DNA of 64,000 nt from assembly GCF_001905845.1 (NCBI RefSeq), contig NZ_LIVZ01000007.1, positions 421,532 to 485,531 of the forward strand, read 5' to 3'. How positions within the stretch are numbered: position 1 is the stretch's first letter; every line of letters starts with the position of its first letter. The position numbers were made by a program, and so were the translations under genes. This document shows, one piece after another, positions 32,964 through 43,043 of this stretch. The notes under the pieces are model-generated. The model was given only the letters and a program-made list of their open reading frames with translations. It ran no database searches and was not told the origin of the DNA. The stretch comes from Streptomyces sp. TSRI0107. GTDB lineage: Bacteria > Actinomycetota > Actinomycetes > Streptomycetales > Streptomycetaceae.

Positions 32964-35046
32964 CTTCAGCGGATGTACTGCGGATTTCGCAGGCGTTAGC
33001 TCGCTGTTCCGGCTGTGGATCTTCCGGATCGCCCTCCTGCTCGCTCTCTCGGAGCTCATCACCCAGCATGCGCTCGGCCGCGCTCCGGTGCAGTCCGGCC
33101 GCCGTGGGATCACCGAGATGGTCCAGCGTGTCGGCCAGCCGGAGGTACAGCGCGGCCTGGAGCCGGACGTCCTCCGCGCGGCGCGCCCACTCCACGGCCT
33201 CCTGGCAGGTGCGCAGCGACTCCTCGGGCCGCCCCGCGTACTCCTGCACCCGGGCGAGTTCGCTCAACGCCCGCGCCTGCGCGGCGACATCGCCGAGCTT
33301 GCGGTATCCGGCCGCCGCGGCCCGCCAACCGCGCAGCGCCTCGCCGTACCGGCCCGCGTAGGTGTGGGCGGCGGCGATCCGGCCGTAGAGCCGGGCGGCG
33401 TCCGCGCGCTCGTCGCGGGCCAGCCGCTGGGCGAGGGCCCGGCCGTACCAGTCGGCGGCCCGGTCGTAGTCCCCCAGCTCCTCGTGGGCGCCGCCTACGG
33501 ATTCCATCGCGCGGCCGGTCGCATACGGGTCGTTCGCCTCGCGTCCGGCGTCCAGCGCGGCCCGGTAGCGCACCAGCGCGTCGGCGGTACGGCCGGTCCG
33601 GGCGTCCAGATCGGCCAGATTCAGCAGGGCCGCCGCCTTCTCCCGGGGCAGGTTCCGGCGCTCGGCCACGTCAAGGACGAGCTGGTGGACGACGTACAGG
33701 TCGGGAGCCGCGGCCTGGGTCCCGAAGTGCGCGACCATCGCCCGCACCAGCTGGGACATCAGGCGCCGGGCGAGCGTGTCCAGGTCCCCGTCGGCGACGG
33801 CGGCGCGGGCCGCGGCGAGCAGGGCGGGCCGGCGGATGCGCAGCCAGTCGGCGGCCGCGCGCGGGCTGGGGAAGCGCAGCGAGCGCGGCATGCCGAGCAG
33901 CTTCTCGCGGGCCTGCGGGCTGTCCGTCTCGGTGATCGCCCGGCACGACTGGAGCAGCCGCACCGTCCGCTCCAGCATCCGGGCCCGGGCCAGCTGGAGC
34001 TCGGCCGGCCGGTCCTCGGTCTCGGCGGCGCCGCGCAGCAGCGGGTGCAGGGAGCCCGGCACCTCGTACTGCGGCAGCGGCGAGTCCACCGCCCGCAGCA
34101 GGCCGAAGGCGGCCAGGTCGTCGAGGATGCCGCGGGCGGTGCTGACCGAGCAGCCGGCCAGCGCGGAGGCCGTGTGCGGGTCGACGTGCCCGGCGGGGGC
34201 GAGGGAGAGCAGTCGCAGTATCCGGGCGGTCGGGGCCGGCAGCGCGGCGTGCACGAGCCGGAAGACCCGGCTGAGCGGCGAGGGCGCGTTGTCCTCGGCG
34301 ACCTCGGCACGCAGCTGCTTCCCGAGGTCGGCGACGGCCGCGTTGGGGCTGGCGGCCAGCCAGCCGCCGGCCAGCACCAGCGCGCCGGGCTGGGCCTGGC
34401 ACTCCTCGACCAGGCTCTCGGCGGCCCGCGGATCGACGGTGATCCGCACCGAGCCGGTGAGCCGGGACAGCAGCTCGACCGCGGACTTGGTGTCCAGACC
34501 GCCCAGGGTGCACGGGCGGACGTCGGCGATGCCGGTGAGCGGGCCCTGGGAGACGGCGACGACCAGGCAGTCCGGGGTGTCCGGCAGCAGCGCGTCGACC
34601 TGCTCGGCGTCCGCCGCGTCGTCCAGCAGCAGTACGGAACGGCGGTCGGCCAGGGCCGTGCGGAGTGCCGCCGTCAGGTCGTCCGCGTCGGCTCCGGCGG
34701 GGGCGGACAGCTCCAGATCGGCGAGGAGGTCGCGGGCGGTGCGCTCGGTGGGGACGGGCGTGCCGTCGGGTTCGCTGAGCCGGGCCCGCAGCACTCCGTC
34801 CGGGTAACGGTCGGCGACCTGGCGGACCAGTTCCTCGGCGAGCGCGGTCCGTCCGGAGCCGGGCCGGCCGGCGATCAGCAGGACCCGGGCGCGGGGGGCC
34901 TTGCGGCCGGCGAGGGTGTCGAGTCCGGCGCGCTCGATGTCGGCGCGCAGTTCCTTCAACTCCCGTGTGCGGCCCAGGAAGTCGTACTCCCGCGGCGTGT
35001 GTCCCGTCAGCTCCACGCCGCCCGCGTCCACCGCCTGATCCGCCAC
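32959..35046 (-). CDS. AfsR-like NTPase with TPR repeats
   Basis: A 695-aa multidomain protein. Residues ~25-200 are an NB-ARC-like ATPase (EYDFLGRTRELKELRADI; P-loop GRPGSGRTALAEELV near residue 60; Walker B-like SVLLLDDAAD). The P-loop Lys is replaced by Arg. A winged-helix/ARC2-type segment follows (~260-330, DPHTASALAGCSVSTARGILDDL). The C-terminal ~230 residues are tetratricopeptide repeats (AALLNLADLDARTG, ALVRYRAALDAGREAND, DYDRAADWYGRALAQR, AALYLRLADTLDHLGD). This is the signalling-ATPase plan of AfsR/STAND proteins without the N-terminal DNA-binding domain. Start GTG 35046 has GGGAG 8 nt upstream. Role unknown. Confidence 0.85.
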   Translation of the reverse strand: MADQAVDAGGVELTGHTPREYDFLGRTRELKELRADIERAGLDTLAGRKAPRARVLLIAGRPGSGRTALAEELVRQVADRYPDGVLRARLSEPDGTPVPTERTARDLLADLELSAPAGADADDLTAALRTALADRRSVLLLDDAADAEQVDALLPDTPDCLVVAVSQGPLTGIADVRPCTLGGLDTKSAVELLSRLTGSVRITVDPRAAESLVEECQAQPGALVLAGGWLAASPNAAVADLGKQLRAEVAEDNAPSPLSRVFRLVHAALPAPTARILRLLSLAPAGHVDPHTASALAGCSVSTARGILDDLAAFGLLRAVDSPLPQYEVPGSLHPLLRGAAETEDRPAELQLARARMLERTVRLLQSCRAITETDSPQAREKLLGMPRSLRFPSPRAAADWLRIRRPALLAAARAAVADGDLDTLARRLMSQLVRAMVAHFGTQAAAPDLYVVHQLVLDVAERRNLPREKAAALLNLADLDARTGRTADALVRYRAALDAGREANDPYATGRAMESVGGAHEELGDYDRAADWYGRALAQRLARDERADAARLYGRIAAAHTYAGRYGEALRGWRAAAAGYRKLGDVAAQARALSELARVQEYAGRPEESLRTCQEAVEWARRAEDVRLQAALYLRLADTLDHLGDPTAAGLHRSAAERMLGDELRESEQEGDPEDPQPEQRANACEIRSTSAED

Positions 35047-35208
35047 GGGCCACACTCCCGTCCCACCGCACGTGCACAGCCCGCCGGGACTCCGGTGCGG
35101 GCGTCTCCAGAGCCTAGTTCACGCTCTGCGACGATCCCCGCGGAGCACGGCGGCGACGTCCCCCGATCGGATCAGGCGATGGTCACACCGCGAGGGGCGG
35201 GCGTCGGA

Positions 35209-35835
35209 TCAGGACGCGAAGGGCCGCGCCGGCCACGGCGCCTCGGCCGGGCGCAGCGCGTCCAGGCCGTCCCCGGCGCGCGCGGCGACCAGCGACAGGA
35301 CACCCACGACCAGGCAGTTGTTGTGCAGCTCCCCGGCGAGCACACCGCGCACCAGCTCGTCGACCGGGACCCGGGCCAGCTCCATGTCGGCCTCCTCGTC
35401 CTCGACCTCGAAGCGCTCGCCCTCGGCCGCGGACAGGCCCCGGGCGAGGAAGATCCGTACGGCCTCGTCACAGCCGCCGGGCGTGGTGTAGACGTCGGTG
35501 AGCACCCGCCAGTCCTCGGCCTTGACGTGCGCCTCCTCGTACAGCTCCCGCTGGGCGGCGTGCAGCGGGTTCTCGCCGGGCACGTCGAGCAGTCCGGCCG
35601 GGATCTCCCACAGCTTCTGGCGCACCGGGTGCCGGTACTGGCGCAGCACCAGCACGTGGTCGGCGTCGTCGAGGGCGAGGACGGCGACCGAGCCGGGGTG
35701 GATCTGGTAGTCGCGGCGGACCACCGTGCCGTCGGGCATGACCACGTCGTCGGTGCGGACGGAGGTCTTGTTGCCCACGAAGGGGGTGTCCGTGGCGCGG
35801 ATCTCCCACTCCTCGGGGGTGTCCTTGATCGTCAT
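35209..35835 (-). CDS. Nudix hydrolase, ADP-ribose pyrophosphatase-like
   Basis: A 208-aa hydrolase. The Nudix box (G-x5-E-x7-REUxEE) runs from GLLDVPGENPLHAAQ through RELYEEA, with the usual Gly after EEx replaced in EEAHV, as in its close relatives. The N-terminal part (PDGTVVRRDYQIHPGSVAVLAL, VLRQYRHPVRQKLWEIPAG) is typical of ADP-ribose/sugar-nucleotide pyrophosphatases. Start ATG 35835 has GGAAGGA 6 nt upstream. It lies 136 bp downstream of pyrG in the same direction, across a repeat-rich spacer, and could be co-transcribed with it. Confidence 0.92.
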   Translation of the reverse strand: MTIKDTPEEWEIRATDTPFVGNKTSVRTDDVVMPDGTVVRRDYQIHPGSVAVLALDDADHVLVLRQYRHPVRQKLWEIPAGLLDVPGENPLHAAQRELYEEAHVKAEDWRVLTDVYTTPGGCDEAVRIFLARGLSAAEGERFEVEDEEADMELARVPVDELVRGVLAGELHNNCLVVGVLSLVAARAGDGLDALRPAEAPWPARPFAS

Positions 35836-35852
35836 GCCCTGTCCTTCCGGAG

Positions 35853-35929
35853 GTGCAGAAAAAGACGTGCAGAAAAAGACGTGCGGAGAGGCGTTGCGGA
35901 GAGAGACGTTGCGGAAAAGCCGGGGTGCG
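35853..35929. repeat. Tandem short repeats between pyrG and the Nudix gene
   Basis: Two exact copies of GTGCAGAAAAAGAC (35853-35880) are followed by three looser GCGGAGA(GA)..GTT units to about 35925. The A/G-rich strand bias is unlike the surrounding coding DNA. It may be a slippage-prone spacer or a regulatory leader for the Nudix gene. Confidence 0.6.
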
Positions 35930-35971
35930 CGTCCTCGCGGACCGCACCCCGGCCACCGTACAACCGTCGGG

Positions 35972-37621
<1,650 letters not shown>

Positions 37622-38117
37622 GGCCAAGAGGGTGCTCCCGTGGTCTCGGTCTGGGGGTGCGGTGCGGCTTTCCTGGAGGAGCCGTCGCTGCGGTTCGGGG
37701 GTTCTACGCCCACCGGTCCACGGGCTACCAGGGTATCAGCGCCTCGGCGCGATGGCGCCCGGCGACGCTCTGCGCACGGCCCGCCACGGACGTGAACCCA
37801 TCACCCGTTCCTCACCCTCTGCTCACCCGTTCGGCGCAATCGGGTTGCCCGGAGCGGCACGCACATCATCTACGTGCGTCGTATCCTGCTCGGACACTCG
37901 CTGCCGAGCGCGCCGGCCGAACGGCACCACCCCCGTCCGTAGGGAACCGGAACAACGAGAGCTCGTCAGATCGTTGAGTGACGACGGTCGCCCGGGCGCA
38001 TCGGCTCGACGACGGTTTTGCCTCACAGCTCAACGACGCATTACAACGAACCCCTTGACCGCACTAGCGAAAGCCCCCTTGTCTGGGGCTACGTGGCCGT
38101 TCGACTGGAGTTAGCAC
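37622..38117. other. Divergent intergenic region pyrG / GH15
   Basis: About 496 bp with divergent promoters. On the plus strand a TTGACC at 38057-38062 and a short hairpin AGCCCC-7-GGGGCT (38075-38093 region) precede the GH15 gene. On the minus strand no clear pyrG promoter can be named. The ORFs spanning it do not look coding, and I see no RNA gene. Confidence 0.4.
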
Positions 38118-39920
38118 GTGGCCGGGCGCATCGAAGACTACGCACTCATCGGAGACATGCAGACCGCTGCCCTGGTCTGCCGGGACGGCACAGTCGACTG
38201 GCTGTGCCTGCCCCGCTTCGACTCGCACGCCATCTTCGCCGGTCTGCTGGGCACCGAGGAACACGGCTTCTGGCGGATCGGCCCGGCGCACGCGGCCGAC
38301 GCCGAGCCCCCCGTCGCGGCCCGGCGCAGCTACCGCGGCGATTCGCTGATCCTCGAGTCCGAGTGGGACACCCTGCGCGGCACGGTCCGGGTGATCGACT
38401 TCATGCCCCCGCGTGACGGCGCGCCCCAGCTGATCCGGATCGTGGAGGGCGTCTCCGGCCGGGTCCCGATGCGTTCGGCGCTGCGGATGCGGTTCTCCTA
38501 CGGCCGGATCGTGCCGTGGGTGCACAAGCACGACGCCCGTACGGTCGCCGTGGCCGGCCCGGACTCGGTGTGGTTCGACACCCATGTCGAGACCGAGGGC
38601 AAGGAGCTGACCACCTACTCCGAGTTCACGGTCTCGCCCGGCGAGCGGATCGCCTTCACCATCTCGTGGCAGCCCTCGCACAAGGAGGCGCCGCCCCTGC
38701 CGGAGCCGGAGCAGTCGCTGGAGGCGACGGAGGAGTTCTGGCGGGAGTGGGTCGAGCACTGTACGTACCACGGCCCCTACCGGGAGCCGGTGATCCGCTC
38801 CCTGATCACCCTGAAGGCGCTGACGTACGCCCCCACCGGCGGCATCGTCGCCGCCCCGACCACCTCCCTGCCGGAGGAGATCGGCGGCGTGCGCAACTGG
38901 GACTACCGCTACACCTGGCTGCGGGACGCGGCGATCACCCTGTCCTCGCTGCTGCGCACCGGCTACCGCGAGGAGGCCCGCGCCTGGCGCGAGTGGCTGC
39001 TGCGAGCCGTCGCCGGCGACCCCGAGAACCTGCAGATCATGTACGGCATCGCGGGCGAGCGCGAGCTGGGCGAGGCGGAACTGGACTGGCTGCCCGGTTA
39101 CGAGAACTCCGCCCCGGTCCGGGTCGGCAACGGCGCCGCGCACCAGCTCCAGCTGGATGTGTACGGCGAGGTCACCGAGGCCCTGCACCTCGGCCACATG
39201 ACCGGCCTGGCCCGCAGCGACTACGCCTCCCTGCTCCAGCTGAAGCTGATCAGCTACCTGGAGAAGCACTGGCACGAACCGGACGAGGGCATCTGGGAGG
39301 TGCGCGGCCCGCGCCGGCACTTCGTGCACTCCAAGGTCATGGCGTGGGTCGCCGTCGACCGGACGATCAAGCTCGTCGAGTCCGGCGACGCGGACGGCCC
39401 GCTGGAGCGCTGGAAGGAACTGCGCGACGAGATCCACCGCGAGGTGTGCGAGAAGGGCTACGACAAGGAGCGCAACACCTTCACCCAGTCGTACGGGTCG
39501 CGGGAGCTGGACGCGTCGCTGCTGCTGATCCCGCAGGTGGGCTTCCTGCCGCCGGACGACAAGCGGGTGATCGGCACGGTGGAGGCGATCCAGCGGGAGC
39601 TGTCCACCCCGGACGGCTTCATCCTGCGCTACCCGACGCAGGGCGAGAACGAGGGCGTCGACGGCCTGCCCGGCGACGAGGGCGCCTTCCTGGCCTGCTC
39701 GTTCTGGATGGCCGACGACCTCGCGATGATCGGCCGGGTCGACGAGGCCCGCAAGCTCTTCGAGAAGCTGCTCTCCCTGCGCAACGACCTCGGTCTGCTC
39801 GCCGAGGAGTGGGACCCCCGCCTGCAGCGCCAGGTCGGCAACTTCCCCCAGGCCTTCAGCCACGTGCCCCTGATCGACACGGCCCTGCGGCTGACGGCGT
39901 CGGGGGCGTACGGGGGCTGA
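38118..39920 (+). CDS. Glycoside hydrolase family 15 (trehalase/glucoamylase-like)
   Basis: A 600-aa cytoplasmic enzyme (no signal peptide). The N-terminal beta-sandwich (IEDYALIGDMQTAALVCRDGTVDWLCLPRFDS) is the usual start of actinobacterial GH15 proteins. The (alpha/alpha)6 barrel follows with NWDYRYTWLRDAA. The catalytic glutamates are expected in DEGIWEVRG (about residue 394) and LLAEEWDP (about 563). Some actinobacterial members are phosphate-activated trehalases; others are glucoamylases or unresolved. GTG 38118 has GGAG 7 nt upstream. It is a single gene closed by a long hairpin. Confidence 0.88.
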   Translation: MAGRIEDYALIGDMQTAALVCRDGTVDWLCLPRFDSHAIFAGLLGTEEHGFWRIGPAHAADAEPPVAARRSYRGDSLILESEWDTLRGTVRVIDFMPPRDGAPQLIRIVEGVSGRVPMRSALRMRFSYGRIVPWVHKHDARTVAVAGPDSVWFDTHVETEGKELTTYSEFTVSPGERIAFTISWQPSHKEAPPLPEPEQSLEATEEFWREWVEHCTYHGPYREPVIRSLITLKALTYAPTGGIVAAPTTSLPEEIGGVRNWDYRYTWLRDAAITLSSLLRTGYREEARAWREWLLRAVAGDPENLQIMYGIAGERELGEAELDWLPGYENSAPVRVGNGAAHQLQLDVYGEVTEALHLGHMTGLARSDYASLLQLKLISYLEKHWHEPDEGIWEVRGPRRHFVHSKVMAWVAVDRTIKLVESGDADGPLERWKELRDEIHREVCEKGYDKERNTFTQSYGSRELDASLLLIPQVGFLPPDDKRVIGTVEAIQRELSTPDGFILRYPTQGENEGVDGLPGDEGAFLACSFWMADDLAMIGRVDEARKLFEKLLSLRNDLGLLAEEWDPRLQRQVGNFPQAFSHVPLIDTALRLTASGAYGG

Positions 39921-39922
39921 CG

Positions 39923-39975
39923 CGGCACGGGGCGGCGGCGCCGGGTGTGCGTCCGGCGTCGCGCCACCCGTGCCG
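39923..39975 (+). terminator. Long hairpin terminator of the GH15 gene
   Basis: Outer stem CGGCACGGG / CCCGTGCCG and an inner imperfect GGCGGCGCCGG / CCGGCGTCGC stem around GTGTGCGT start 3 bp after the stop codon. Confidence 0.65.
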
Positions 39976-40028
39976 GGCCCGCCTAGGCTGGAACCGGACG
40001 ATTGCCCCTGCGCTGGAAGGGGGCGGCC

Positions 40029-41411
40029 ATGGCTCCCCTGTCGAAGGCGGGCGCGGCGCTCGACGCGCTGCGTGAGGATCTGGCCGGCGAGGTGTTCGCC
40101 CCGGGGGACGCGGGCTACGACGAGGCCCGGCGCGTCTTCAACGGCATGATCGACCGCCGCCCGGCGGTGATCGCGCAGTGCGCGCACGAGGCCGATGTGG
40201 TGCGGGCCGTGCGGTTCGGCCGGGACCTGGACCTCAACATGGCGGTGCGCGGCGGCGGGCACAGCGTGGCGGGGATGGCGTCAAACGACAACGGCCTGGT
40301 CGTCGACCTGCGCCGGATGCAGGGCGTGACAGTCGATCCGGGGGCCGAGGCGGTCCGTGTCGAGGGCGGCGCGACGATGAGCCATCTGGACCGGGCGACC
40401 CAGCCGTACGGCCTCGCCACCACCGGCGGACGGGCCTCGACGACCGGCGTCGGCGGGTTCGTGCTGGGCGGCGGCAGCGGCTGGCTGGACCGCTGCTGCG
40501 GGCTCGCCGTCGACAATCTGCTCGGCGTGGAGCTGGTCACCGCGGACGCCGAGCGGGTCCACGCGAGCGCGGACGAGAACCCCGACCTGTTCTGGGCGCT
40601 GCACGGCGGCGGCGGCAACTTCGGCGTCGCCACCGCGCTCACCCTGAAGCTGTACGAGATCCCGGAGTTCGCCGTCGCCCTGCTGCTGTTCCGGCCGGAG
40701 TCCGGCCGGGAGGCGGTACGCGTGTACCGGGACGTCATCGAGTCCGGACCGCCGGAGGCGGGCGGTGGCGTGCTGTACATCACCGCTCCGCCGGCGGCGT
40801 TCGTGCCGCCGCACCTGGCCGGCACCCTGGTCTGCGCGGTGCTGCTGACGTACGCGGGCTCCGAGGACGACATGCGCGAGGTCGCCGGGCCGCTGCTGGC
40901 GCTGCCGCACGAGGGGGAGCTCGTCGGGGCGATGCCGTACGCCGACGTCCAGTGCATGCTCGACGATCCGCCGGGGCTGCGGAACCACTGGTCGGCCGAG
41001 TACCTGACCGGCGCCCCGGACGACTTCGTGGACGTCTTCTGCCCGCTCGCGCTTCCCATGCCGGTGCCGAGCAACAGCAAGCACGTCCTGTTCCCGCTGG
41101 GCGGCGCCGTCGCCGACGGCCCCGCCGAGTACCCGGTCCCGTACCGCGGCTCCCCCTGGGTGGTGCACCCCTTCGGTGCCTGGACGGACCCCGCCGACGA
41201 CGAGCGCTGCGTCGGCTGGGTGCGTGACGTGCGCGGCCACGTCCGCCCGTGGAGCACCGGAGCGGTCTACCTCAACTTCATCGGCGACGAGGGCGCCGAC
41301 CGCGTCCGGGCGGGCCTGGGTCCGGAGAACACCGCCCGGCTGGCCGAGCTGAAACGCCGCTACGACCCGGACAACGTGTTCCGCTTCAACCACAACATCA
41401 GGCCCGCCTGA
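40029..41411 (+). CDS. BBE-type FAD-linked oxidoreductase
   Basis: A 460-aa flavin oxidase of the PCMH/berberine-bridge family. The FAD-binding motif includes AVRGGGHSVAGMA, in which the His is the expected covalent attachment residue. The second covalent (Cys) position found in bicovalent members is absent (GRASTTGVGG), so FAD is probably bound only through His. The C-terminal BBE motif is YDPDNVFRFNHNI. Members oxidise sugars, alkaloid-type amines or polyketide alcohols, and the substrate here is unknown. ATG 40029 has GGAAGGGGG 5 nt upstream. It converges on the amine oxidase with 25 bp between stops. Confidence 0.88.
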   Translation: MAPLSKAGAALDALREDLAGEVFAPGDAGYDEARRVFNGMIDRRPAVIAQCAHEADVVRAVRFGRDLDLNMAVRGGGHSVAGMASNDNGLVVDLRRMQGVTVDPGAEAVRVEGGATMSHLDRATQPYGLATTGGRASTTGVGGFVLGGGSGWLDRCCGLAVDNLLGVELVTADAERVHASADENPDLFWALHGGGGNFGVATALTLKLYEIPEFAVALLLFRPESGREAVRVYRDVIESGPPEAGGGVLYITAPPAAFVPPHLAGTLVCAVLLTYAGSEDDMREVAGPLLALPHEGELVGAMPYADVQCMLDDPPGLRNHWSAEYLTGAPDDFVDVFCPLALPMPVPSNSKHVLFPLGGAVADGPAEYPVPYRGSPWVVHPFGAWTDPADDERCVGWVRDVRGHVRPWSTGAVYLNFIGDEGADRVRAGLGPENTARLAELKRRYDPDNVFRFNHNIRPA

Positions 41412-41436
41412 GACACGGCCGCACCCCCGCCACGGG

Positions 41437-43032
41437 TCACGTCACCGCGTCGATCACCTCCCGCGCGGCCCGCTCCCCTTCGGTCGCGCCGCCCTCCATG
41501 AACCCCTGGAAGTCGTAGGAGCAGTGCTCGCCGCCGATGTGGACGTTGCCCTGCGCGGTGCCCTCATAGCCCGCGTACCGGTGCAGATAGCCCACCGGCC
41601 AGTACGAGTAGGCGCCCTGGGCGTAGGGGTTGAGGTGCCAGGCCGACAGCTGGGCCCGGCCGGTCCAGGCGGCCGACGTGCCGGGGAAGAAGGCGTCGAT
41701 GTCCCTGGTGTACTCCGCCGCCAGTCTCGCCACGTACGGATCGCTCTCGGAGGAGAACGGCCCGGCCGGCCTCAGCGACCTGGCCAGGCTGCCGCCGTGG
41801 TACTGGATGAGGATGCCGCCCGTGCCCGGCTGGACTTTGGTGGTGTCCCAGGTCTGCTGCACCCGGCCGTCGGTGAAGCAGTCGCCCGCCGAGACCCCCG
41901 GCCAGGCGCCCGTGCCGCGCCAGGGCCGCTTGGAGAACTGCATGTTGAGCTTGGTGCAGTGCCCCATACGGGCGTCGCGCAGCAGGCCGGTCATCCGGCT
42001 GTCGAACCCGGCCCTGCTCAGGTCGAGCCCCTTGAGCACCGGCAGCGGCACGCACAGGACCGTGTGGTCGGCGGTGACCGTGCGGGTGGCGCCCGCCTCG
42101 GTGAACGTCAGCGTCTGGGTGCCGTCGGCGTTGGACCGTACCGCCTGGAGCGACCAGCCGTGCCGGATCGTCCCGTCGGGCAGGGCGTCCGCGATGGCGT
42201 GCGGCAGCCGGTCGTTGCCGCCGACGATGTGGTACCGCTCGTTGGACAGGCCCCAGATGTTGAAGTTGCCGGGATTGGTCTGGTAGCCCATCAGCAGCAC
42301 CAGGGCCAGCGAGGACTGCTCGGTGGTGTCGGCGCCGTACTCGACGTTGTAGGCGACGTCGAAGAACCGGCCGAGCGGCGCGTCGTGGCCGCCGGGCACC
42401 CGTGACTCGATCCAGTCGTGGATCGACATGTCGTCCAGGGCCGTACCGGCCGCGGTCGTCCGGTTCCACCTCACCTCCCCGGCCTCCAGCAGATCGCGGT
42501 GGAGCGCCTGGTAGACGGCCTTGAAGTCCTCGTCGGCGTGCTCGCGCGGGTAGTACTCGCCGCCGAACCACAGGACTTCCTCGGCGCCGTTGGGCCCGCC
42601 GCCGAGGAAGTCCTCGACGGGCAGGGAGAAGCGGCGGCACAGCTCCAGCATCTTCTTGTGGCTGGTGTCGATCAGCTCGCCGCCGATCTCCGAGATCTGG
42701 CCGTGCGCCCAGTGGTCGCGCTGGGTGTACATCCGGCCGCCGACCCGGTCCGGGTCGGCCTCGTAGACCGTGCAGGGGAGCCCCGCGTCATGGAGGGTGA
42801 GCGCCGCGGTCAGCCCGGCGATGCCGGCGCCGACGACGGCGATCCGGGGCGCGGACGCGGCGGCCACGGGAGCGGCGGCCGTGACGGAGGCCGTGGCGGC
42901 GAGGGCCGCCGCGCCCTTGAGGACGGACCGGCGCCGCAGCCGCGCCTCGGCGACGGGCAGACCCAGCGCACGGGCCGCGGCGTGGTCGGCGGTGAGGGAA
43001 CGGAGGACGTGCAGGGCGTGCGTACGGGACAC
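41437..43032 (-). CDS. Tat-exported flavin amine oxidase
   Basis: A 531-aa FAD monoamine/L-amino-acid oxidase-like protein. The N-terminus contains a twin-arginine signal (RRRSVLKGAAALAAT, from residue ~33), so the folded flavoprotein is probably exported. The FAD dinucleotide motif is AVVGAGIAGLTAAL, followed by GGRMYTQ. C-terminal motifs include SAWHLNPYAQGAYSYW and VHIGGEHCSYDFQGFMEGG, typical of the amine oxidase family. GTG 43032 has GAGGAG 7 nt upstream. It sits 11 bp downstream of an APC permease in the same operon, with a PucR regulator divergent from that permease. This suggests oxidation of an imported amine or amino acid. Confidence 0.9.
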   Translation of the reverse strand: MSRTHALHVLRSLTADHAAARALGLPVAEARLRRRSVLKGAAALAATASVTAAAPVAAASAPRIAVVGAGIAGLTAALTLHDAGLPCTVYEADPDRVGGRMYTQRDHWAHGQISEIGGELIDTSHKKMLELCRRFSLPVEDFLGGGPNGAEEVLWFGGEYYPREHADEDFKAVYQALHRDLLEAGEVRWNRTTAAGTALDDMSIHDWIESRVPGGHDAPLGRFFDVAYNVEYGADTTEQSSLALVLLMGYQTNPGNFNIWGLSNERYHIVGGNDRLPHAIADALPDGTIRHGWSLQAVRSNADGTQTLTFTEAGATRTVTADHTVLCVPLPVLKGLDLSRAGFDSRMTGLLRDARMGHCTKLNMQFSKRPWRGTGAWPGVSAGDCFTDGRVQQTWDTTKVQPGTGGILIQYHGGSLARSLRPAGPFSSESDPYVARLAAEYTRDIDAFFPGTSAAWTGRAQLSAWHLNPYAQGAYSYWPVGYLHRYAGYEGTAQGNVHIGGEHCSYDFQGFMEGGATEGERAAREVIDAVT

Positions 43033-43043
43033 AGTGCTGCTCC

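Noticed and set aside
35853..35929. CRISPR-like array
   Set aside because: Units are 14 bp, head to tail with no unique spacers and no cas genes nearby.
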